Of a DNA stretch of 64,000 nucleotides, positions 58,295 through 64,000 are shown piece after piece. Under the pieces are notes generated by a model. The model made no database searches. It was not told where the DNA came from and worked only from the letters and a program-made list of their open reading frames with translations. The stretch is taken from contig NZ_CP027667.1 of the NCBI RefSeq assembly GCF_003008575.1, positions 2,938,001 to 3,002,000 on the forward strand. The letters are read 5' to 3'. The position numbers and the translations under genes were made by a program. The DNA comes from Melaminivora suipulveris. Lineage in GTDB: Bacteria > Pseudomonadota > Gammaproteobacteria > Burkholderiales > Burkholderiaceae_C. The stretch's first letter is position 1, and each line of letters begins with the position of its first letter.

Positions 58295-58319
58295 TGAAAA
58301 AACCGCCCAGAGGCGGTTT
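58295..58319 (-). terminator. Terminator of the class I fumarase gene
   Basis: AAACCGCC and GGCGGTTT form an 8-bp stem around CAGA; the minus strand continues with six T. It lies 20 bases after the fumarase stop. Confidence 0.85.
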
Positions 58320-58339
58320 CCATTGTGCGGCGTGTCGGG

Positions 58340-59899
58340 TCAGGCGGTAGCCAGCTCGATTCCCTTGAACTCGCCACTGGCGATGCGCTTTTGCCATTCC
58401 GCAGGACCGGTGATGTGCGCGCTGGTGCCGCCGGCATCGACGGCCACGGTGACGGGCATGTCCACCACGTCGAACTCGTAGATGGCTTCCATCCCCAGGT
58501 CCTCGAAGCCGACCACGCGCGCCTGCTTGATGGCCTTGCTGACCAGATAGGCCGCGCCGCCCACGGCCATGAGGTAGGCGCTCTGGTGGCGCTTGATGGC
58601 CTCGATGGCCACCGGGCCGCGCTCGGCCTTGCCGATCATGGCGATCAGGCCGGTTTGCGACAACATCATGTCGGTGAACTTGTCCATGCGCGTGGCGGTG
58701 GTCGGGCCGGCCGGGCCCACCGCTTCGTCGCCCACAGGATCGACCGGACCGACGTAGTAGATGACGCGGTTGGTGAAATCCACCGGCAGCTTCTCGCCTT
58801 TGGCCAGCATGTCCTGGATGCGCTGGTGCGCGGCGTCGCGGCCGGTGAGCATCTTGCCGTTCAAAAGCAGCGCCTGGCCGGGCTTCCAGCTGGCGACTTC
58901 TTCCTTCGTCAGGGTGTTCAGATCGACGCGCTTGCTGGTCTCGGTGTTCGGCGCCCACTGCACCTGCGGCCACAGGTCGATGCTGGGCGCCTCCAGGTAG
59001 ACCGGGCCGCTGCCGTCCATCACGAAGTGCGCGTGGCGCGTGGCAGCGCAGTTGGGGATCATGGCCACGGGCTTGCTGGCGGCGTGCGTGGGGTACAGCT
59101 TGATCTTCACGTCCAGCACGGTGGAAAGACCGCCCAGGCCCTGCGCGCCTATCCCTAAGGCATTCACCTTCTCGAACAGCTCCAGGCGCAGCTCCTCGAC
59201 TTGGGTCAGCTTTTCGCCGCGGGCAGCCTTGGCCTGCAGCTCGTACATGTCCAGGTCTTCCATCAGGCTTTCCTTGGCCAGCAGCACGGCCTTTTCCGCC
59301 GTGCCGCCGATGCCGATGCCCAGCATGCCCGGCGGGCACCATCCGGCGCCCATCTCGGGCACGGTCTTCAGCACCCAGTCCACCAGGCTGTCGCTGGGGT
59401 TCATCATGACCATCTTGGACTTGTTCTCGCTGCCGCCGCCCTTGGCGGCGACGGTGATGTCCAGCACGCTGCCGGGCACGATCTGCACGTTGATGACGGC
59501 GGGCGTGTTGTCACGGGTGTTCTTGCGGGCAAAGTGCGGATCGGCGACGACGCTGGCGCGCAGCGTGTTTTCCGGGTGGTTGTAGCCGCGGCGCACGCCC
59601 TCGTTGATGGCATCTTCCAGGCTCTGGTCGGCGGCAAAGCCCTCGAAGCGCACGCCCATACCGATCTTCAGGAAGACGTTGACGATGCCCGTGTCCTGGC
59701 AGATGGGCCGGTGGCCGTAGGCGGCCATCTTGCTGTTGGTGAGGATCTGCGCCATGGCGTCCTTGGCAGCCGGAGACTGCTCGCGCTCGTACGCGCGCGC
59801 CAAGTGCTGGATGTAGTCGGCCGGGTGGTAGTAGCTGATGTACTGCAGCGCGCCGGCGATGGATTCCACCAGATCGTGGTAACGGATGGTCGTGGTCAT
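58340..59899 (-). CDS. fumA: Fumarate hydratase class I (iron-sulfur)
   Basis: A 519-residue enzyme that hydrates fumarate to malate with a 4Fe-4S cluster. Cysteine-containing motifs are [27 protein letters not shown] and the GWCPPG region. The C-terminal domain ([18 protein letters not shown] onward) holds the typical [20 protein letters not shown] stretch. Oxygen-sensitive enzyme. It is divergent from the class II fumarase fumC, so the cell has an iron-dependent and an iron-free version at one locus. Database naming as fumA or fumB is arbitrary. Confidence 0.93.
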   Translation of the reverse strand: MTTTIRYHDLVESIAGALQYISYYHPADYIQHLARAYEREQSPAAKDAMAQILTNSKMAAYGHRPICQDTGIVNVFLKIGMGVRFEGFAADQSLEDAINEGVRRGYNHPENTLRASVVADPHFARKNTRDNTPAVINVQIVPGSVLDITVAAKGGGSENKSKMVMMNPSDSLVDWVLKTVPEMGAGWCPPGMLGIGIGGTAEKAVLLAKESLMEDLDMYELQAKAARGEKLTQVEELRLELFEKVNALGIGAQGLGGLSTVLDVKIKLYPTHAASKPVAMIPNCAATRHAHFVMDGSGPVYLEAPSIDLWPQVQWAPNTETSKRVDLNTLTKEEVASWKPGQALLLNGKMLTGRDAAHQRIQDMLAKGEKLPVDFTNRVIYYVGPVDPVGDEAVGPAGPTTATRMDKFTDMMLSQTGLIAMIGKAERGPVAIEAIKRHQSAYLMAVGGAAYLVSKAIKQARVVGFEDLGMEAIYEFDVVDMPVTVAVDAGGTSAHITGPAEWQKRIASGEFKGIELATA

Positions 59900-60106
59900 G
59901 GCCTTGGGACGTTGGTGACGTGTAACAAAAATGACTGCGGGATTATCCCTATCCCGCCTTGCACGGGGCTGGCTGTGGCCATTGGCGGCCCCCGCCGACC
60001 CCGCGCATGCGGGTTTGCGTTGCAAGATCGGGCCATCCGGCGGCGCCGCTGCGCTGGCGGCGTCGTGTCTTTCTTTCCCTTTTCTCTAGCGAGGAGTTTT
60101 TGCGCC

Positions 60107-61519
60107 ATGAACCAGCACACCCACGGCGAGCCCGCCGGCACCCGCACCGAGCGCGACACCTTCGGCCCCATCGAGGTGCCGGCGGGCCGCCTCTGGGGCG
60201 CGCAGACGCAGCGCTCGCTGATCAACTTCGACATCTCCGGCGAGCAGCAGCCGCCCGAGCTGATCCGCGCCCTGGTGCAGGTCAAGCGCGCGTCGGCCAA
60301 GGTCAACCATGCCCTGGGCCTGCTGCCCGACGAGCGCACGCGCGCCATCCTGGCGGCCGCCGACGAGGTGCTCGACGGCCGGCACGACGGCGAGTTTCCG
60401 CTGGTCGTGTGGCAGACGGGATCGGGCACGCAGACCAACATGAACGTCAACGAGGTGCTGGCCAACCGCGCCAGCGAAATCCTGGGCGGCGAGCGCGGCG
60501 AGGGCCGGCTGGTGCATCCCAACGACGACGTGAACAAGAGCCAGTCGAGCAACGACGTCTTTCCCACCGCCATGCATGTCTCGGCGGTGCTGGCCATCGT
60601 GCACCGGTTGCTGCCGGCGCTGGAGGAGCTGCGCGGAACGCTGGAGGAGAAATCGCGGCAGTTCGCCGACGTGGTCAAGATCGGCCGCACGCACTTGCAG
60701 GATGCGACGCCTTTGACGCTGGGCCAGGAGATCTCAGGCTGGGTGGCGCAGCTGCGCCATGGCGAATGGCATGTGCGCGCCGCGCTGCCGCATCTGCACG
60801 AGCTGGCGCTGGGCGGCACGGCCGTGGGCACGGGCCTCAACGCGCCGGCCGGCTACGCGCAAGCCGTGGCGCAGGAGATCGCAAGCCTGACGGGCCAGCC
60901 CTTCGTGACGGCGCCGAACAAGTTCGAGGCGCTGGCCAGTTGCGATGCGCTGGTCTCGGCGCACGGCGCGCTGAAGACGCTGGCGGGCAGCCTGATGAAG
61001 ATCGCCAACGACGTGCGCTGGCTGGCCAGTGGGCCGCGCAGCGGCATCGGCGAGATCAGCATTCCGGAGAACGAGCCCGGCTCATCCATCATGCCGGGCA
61101 AGGTCAACCCGACGCAGTGCGAGGCCATGACCATGCTGTGCGCCCAAGTGATGGGCAACGACGTGGCCATCAACATCGGCGGCGCCAGCGGCAACTTCGA
61201 GCTGAACGTGTTCCGGCCCATGATCAGCTACAACTTCCTGCAGAGCGTGCGCCTGCTGGCCGATGGCATGGTCAGCTTCAACACGCACTGCGCCGTGGGC
61301 ATAGAGCCGCAGCACGCGCGCATCGCGCAGCTGCTGGAGCGCTCGCTGATGCTGGTCACGGCGCTGAACACCCACATCGGCTACGACAAGGCCGCCGAGA
61401 TCGCCAAGAAGGCGCACCGCGAGGGGACGACGCTGCGCGAGGCTGCCCTGGCACTGGGGCACGTCACCGGGGCGCAGTTCGACGAGTGGGTGGTGCCGGG
61501 GAAGATGGTGGGGCGCTGA
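60107..61519 (+). CDS. fumC: Fumarate hydratase class II
   Basis: A 470-residue iron-independent fumarase. The superfamily signature [17 protein letters not shown] is intact, with [19 protein letters not shown] and the catalytic-histidine region [22 protein letters not shown] lies about nine bases before ATG 60107. It tolerates oxidants that damage the class I enzyme encoded on the other side of the 207-base spacer. The nearest terminator is not obvious; the convergent topoisomerase gene ends four bases away. Confidence 0.96.
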   Translation: MNQHTHGEPAGTRTERDTFGPIEVPAGRLWGAQTQRSLINFDISGEQQPPELIRALVQVKRASAKVNHALGLLPDERTRAILAAADEVLDGRHDGEFPLVVWQTGSGTQTNMNVNEVLANRASEILGGERGEGRLVHPNDDVNKSQSSNDVFPTAMHVSAVLAIVHRLLPALEELRGTLEEKSRQFADVVKIGRTHLQDATPLTLGQEISGWVAQLRHGEWHVRAALPHLHELALGGTAVGTGLNAPAGYAQAVAQEIASLTGQPFVTAPNKFEALASCDALVSAHGALKTLAGSLMKIANDVRWLASGPRSGIGEISIPENEPGSSIMPGKVNPTQCEAMTMLCAQVMGNDVAINIGGASGNFELNVFRPMISYNFLQSVRLLADGMVSFNTHCAVGIEPQHARIAQLLERSLMLVTALNTHIGYDKAAEIAKKAHREGTTLREAALALGHVTGAQFDEWVVPGKMVGR

Positions 61520-61523
61520 TCCG

Positions 61524-62813
61524 TCAGCCGGCGGCGGCGCGCTGCGCTACGGCGACGGCAGGCGCGGCGCGACGGCGGCCTGTCGTCGCGCGCCGCTGAG
61601 CTTTGACTGAGCGGGGCGATGCCGAGTGGACGAGCCGCACCGGCGCCACCGCCGCGTGCTTCTTGCTGGCTTTCGATGGCTGCGCCGCCGGCGCCTCGGC
61701 CGCCAGCCGCAGCGGGCGGCGCAGGAAGGCCAGCAGCCGGCGCTCCGCCGCGCTCAAGGCGCGCGGGCTTGCGCCGACGCGTTGCAGCCGCTGCCACAGG
61801 CGCTGCTGCGCCCGCGCGCCAGGGGCGACGTCCTCGGCCAGTGCCAGCACCGCCGGGTGGATATAGGACTTGCGGCACACCGCAGGCGTGTTGCCAAGCT
61901 GGCGCGCCACCTCCACCACCATCTGCCGCGCGCGGCTGCGCGCTGCTGTCTGGCTGCACGCCTCTTCGCTGCTCTGCGCACAGGCGGCGCGCGTCAGCTC
62001 CAATGCGTGCGCCGTGCCGTGCCAGGTACGGAAATCCTTGGCGGTGAAATGCCCGGCATCGCCGGCGACCTCGGCCAGATAGGCGTTCACATCGCCCGAG
62101 CAGATGCAGTGCACCTCGCCATCGTCACCGCGCCAGCGAAACAGCTCCTGCCCCGGCAGTTGCTGGCAGCGCCGCACCACACGCGCCACGCGCGGGTCGT
62201 CCAGCTGCGCTTCGTGCTCCACACCGCTCTTGCCGCGAAAGCGCAGGCGGATGCTGTCGCCCTGCACCCTGGCGTGGCGCGCACGCAGCGTGGTCAGGCC
62301 GTAGGAGCCGTTGGCGACGGCGTACTCCTCGTTGCCCACGCGCAGATAGGTCGTGTCCAGCAGCCGCACGATGGCCGCCAGCACGCGCTCGCGCACCAGC
62401 AGGCGGCCGGGCGCGCCCAGGTCGCGCAGCACGCGCGCGCGGATGCGCGGCAGCGCCTGGCCGAAGGCGCGCATGCGCTCGAACTTGGATGCGTCGCGCA
62501 CGCGCCGCCAGTCCGGGTGGTAGCGGTATTGCAGCCGCCCGCGCGCATCGCGCCCGGTGGCCTGTAGATGGCCGTGGGGCAGGGGGCAGATCCACACGTC
62601 CTGGTACGCCGGCGGGATGGCCAGGCGGCGGATATGCGCCAGGTGTTCTTCGTCCTGCAGCCACTCGCCTGCGGGCAGGCGGTAGCGGAAGGCATCGCCC
62701 TCGCGCACCCGCGTGATGCCGGGCTGGCTGCGGTCCACGTACACCAGGCCGCCGGGCAGGCGGGACGCGGCGGCGCTCGTGCTGGATGAGGAGAGGGCGG
62801 AGGCGGTCATCAT
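61524..62813 (-). CDS. DNA topoisomerase IB (poxvirus-type)
   Basis: A 429-residue type IB topoisomerase. Catalytic tyrosine Y317 is in CRKSYIHPAVL; the pocket residues are in LRVGNEEYAVANGSYGLTTL, LRFRGKSG and AKDFRTWHGT (259-267). It relaxes supercoils without ATP. The last 60 residues form a basic, alanine-rich tail (PSKASKKHAAVAPVRLVHSA) that may bind DNA. A second ATG follows at 62810. It ends four bases from fumC, convergent. Confidence 0.93.
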   Translation of the reverse strand: MMTASALSSSSTSAAASRLPGGLVYVDRSQPGITRVREGDAFRYRLPAGEWLQDEEHLAHIRRLAIPPAYQDVWICPLPHGHLQATGRDARGRLQYRYHPDWRRVRDASKFERMRAFGQALPRIRARVLRDLGAPGRLLVRERVLAAIVRLLDTTYLRVGNEEYAVANGSYGLTTLRARHARVQGDSIRLRFRGKSGVEHEAQLDDPRVARVVRRCQQLPGQELFRWRGDDGEVHCICSGDVNAYLAEVAGDAGHFTAKDFRTWHGTAHALELTRAACAQSSEEACSQTAARSRARQMVVEVARQLGNTPAVCRKSYIHPAVLALAEDVAPGARAQQRLWQRLQRVGASPRALSAAERRLLAFLRRPLRLAAEAPAAQPSKASKKHAAVAPVRLVHSASPRSVKAQRRATTGRRRAAPAVAVAQRAAAG

Positions 62814-62906
62814 GCCGCGATCAGACCGTGCGCGCGCCGCTGCGGCTGTCGGCAGGTTCCAATGCCATGCGTGGGAGACGGCTGTGTGCGGCCGTGACAG
62901 GCGATT

Positions 62907-62957
62907 TCGGGTGTTTTTGGCCCTCAGTCGGCGTCAATCAAGCGTGAGCAGCTAGCA
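62907..62957 (-). repeat. Dispersed repeat, copy J (intergenic)
   Basis: Minus strand: TTGCTAGCTGCTCACGCTTG, then ATTGACGCCGACTGAGGGCC and AAAAACACC. A compact version with a shortened left arm, between the topoisomerase gene and the proX terminator. Confidence 0.82.
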
Positions 62958-62997
62958 AAAAAGAAGCGGGCCGGGCGCTGTTGACAGCACCCGGCCC
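62958..62997 (-). terminator. Terminator of the proX-like gene
   Basis: GGGCCGGGCGCTG and CAGCACCCGGCCC pair with one mismatch around TTGA; on the minus strand a T run follows after CGCTTC. It lies about 40 bases after the proX-like stop. Confidence 0.85.
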
Positions 62998-63037
62998 GAT
63001 GGGATGTGGCGGGCGCCCGTATCAGGGCGCCCAGGCG

Positions 63038-64000
63038 TCACTGCGCCGTCGCTGCGTCCCGCGCCTGCGCCAGCCAGCCGTCAAAGGTCTTCTGATGAGC
63101 ACGGATCCACGCATCGGCGTGGCGCTCGATGGCGGAGGCGCTCTTCTCGCCCTGGTGGATCAGGCGGTTCTGCGCGCTGATGTCGGCCAGCGGGATCTGC
63201 ATGACCTCGAACAGCTTGCCTGCGGCCGGGTTCTTGGCCACCCACTCCTTGTTGGCGACGATGTACTCGTTGTTCAGCGGAAAGCCGTAGTTCTTGCCGT
63301 TGGGCAGCTGGGTGTCGGTGCCGGCCTGCACGCCCGGCATGGCCGAGTAGGGCACCTGCAGCCAGACGACGTCCTGGCCGGTCTTCAGCACGTTGCTGAG
63401 CCAGTGCGGCGTCCAGGCATAGAACAGCACCGGCTTGCCGGATTCGTAGCGCGCCAGCGTTTCGGTGATCAGCGCCGGGTAGTTGCCCTGCACGTAATTC
63501 ACCGTGCCGCGCAGGCCGTAGGTGTCCAGGTGGTGCTCGACCACCGCCTCGCCGCCCCAGCCGGCGTTGGGGCCGACCAGGTCCGCCTTGCCGTCGCCGC
63601 TCATGTCGAACAGCCGGGCGAGCTTGGGGTCCTTGAGCTGGTCGATGTGCGTGATGTTGTATTGATCGGCCGTCTTCTTGTCGATCATGTAGCCCTGCGC
63701 CGCGCCGGCCGAGTACACGCCCTTGCGCGACAGCTTGGCGTCGCCGCCGGCGGCCTTGTAGAACTCGGAGTGGTGCGGGTTCCAGTGGTTGGCGATCAGC
63801 GTGGCATCGCCGCTGGCCACGGCCATGTGGGCCAGGGGATATTCGACTTCCTTGTACGGCGCGACGTCGTAGCCCAGCGCCTGCAGCGCCTTCATGGCGA
63901 CGACGGTCTGGAAGGATTCCTCGGCCAGTGAGCTCTTGAGGATGGTGACCTTCACGCCCTGGCCAGGCTGGGCGTTGCTGGCCAGCGCCGGGCCGGCGAG
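63038..64000 (-). CDS. proX: Glycine betaine/proline ABC transporter substrate-binding protein ProX (5' end outside the window)
   Basis: About 320 codons of a periplasmic receptor of the OpuAC/ProX family. The frame is open to the right edge, where the end of a signal peptide is visible (AGPALASNAQPGQGV). The GTG at 63955 is internal to the gene. Family stretches include ESFQTVVAMKALQALGYDV, NHWNPHHSEF, and YAWTPHWLSNVLKTGQDVVW; the tryptophans form the cage for quaternary amines. It serves osmoprotectant uptake together with ProV/ProW, presumably encoded to the right. Confidence 0.92.
   Translation of the reverse strand, partial: LAGPALASNAQPGQGVKVTILKSSLAEESFQTVVAMKALQALGYDVAPYKEVEYPLAHMAVASGDATLIANHWNPHHSEFYKAAGGDAKLSRKGVYSAGAAQGYMIDKKTADQYNITHIDQLKDPKLARLFDMSGDGKADLVGPNAGWGGEAVVEHHLDTYGLRGTVNYVQGNYPALITETLARYESGKPVLFYAWTPHWLSNVLKTGQDVVWLQVPYSAMPGVQAGTDTQLPNGKNYGFPLNNEYIVANKEWVAKNPAAGKLFEVMQIPLADISAQNRLIHQGEKSASAIERHADAWIRAHQKTFDGWLAQARDAATAQ

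Overview
The window is a stretch of a high-GC beta-proteobacterial chromosome, most likely a member of the Comamonadaceae (Burkholderiales; Acidovorax, Alicycliphilus or Melaminivora-like). The evidence is the uniform high GC, the Gram-negative trimeric-type porin, DUF3422 and BPSS1780 family genes, a DUF2782-type gene lying close to thrB and polA, class II FlhDC, and many signal peptides and lipoboxes. It is ordinary chromosomal DNA with a few lower-GC accessory patches. I see no rRNA operon, CRISPR array, intact prophage or insertion sequence. One complete tRNA gene, tRNA-Lys(CUU), is present.

Layout. 1-4.0 kb: a branched-chain amino acid type ABC transporter with two tandem binding proteins and the LivH and LivM permeases, but no ATPase genes in view. 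4.1-9.1 kb: an accessory patch with a VapC remnant, an AttH/CrtC-like lipocalin gene coupled to a Cds1-like cysteine desulfhydrase gene, an XRE regulator divergent from a PIG-L deacetylase, and a decayed DUF1016 nuclease gene fused to the tail of a second FtsX-type permease. 9.2-13.1 kb: the intact FtsX-type permease, hsp20 on the opposite strand, and the LolD-like ATPase coupled to miaA. 14-20 kb: Bcr/CflA exporter, HIT hydrolase, porin, Crp/Fnr regulator and a membrane diguanylate cyclase.

20.3-34 kb is a purine-scavenging region: xdhAB with a divergent LysR regulator, a NupOPQ/BMP-type nucleoside ABC transporter with two lipoprotein receptors, a DUF3422 gene and an adenine deaminase. GMP reductase lies further on at 44 kb. 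34-37.6 kb holds an acylase-like lipoprotein and an isolated flhDC pair. 37.9-41.4 kb is an iron and oxidative-stress block (bacterioferritin, ahpC with an OxyR-like promoter, ahpF, hemerythrin). 41.5-43.9 kb is a small low-GC island between a decayed tRNA-Lys fragment and an intact tRNA-Lys. It carries a toxin-antitoxin pair and an uncharacterised two-gene unit (DUF1828 protein plus a 168-residue partner). 44-63 kb is housekeeping: UvrD-like helicase, thrB, polA, two different fumarases in divergent orientation, topoisomerase IB, an atypical Nramp-like transporter, a DMT permease, and a partial ProX-type binding protein at the right edge.

The most interesting signal is a dispersed repeat of about 50-70 bp. 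I find at least twelve convincing copies and two weak ones, roughly one per 4-5 kb. About half lie inside protein genes (including polA, miaA, xdhA, xdhB, a uvrD-like gene and a permease), where they are read through without breaking the frame. This resembles the coding-sequence palindromic elements of Rickettsia more than ordinary intergenic repeats.
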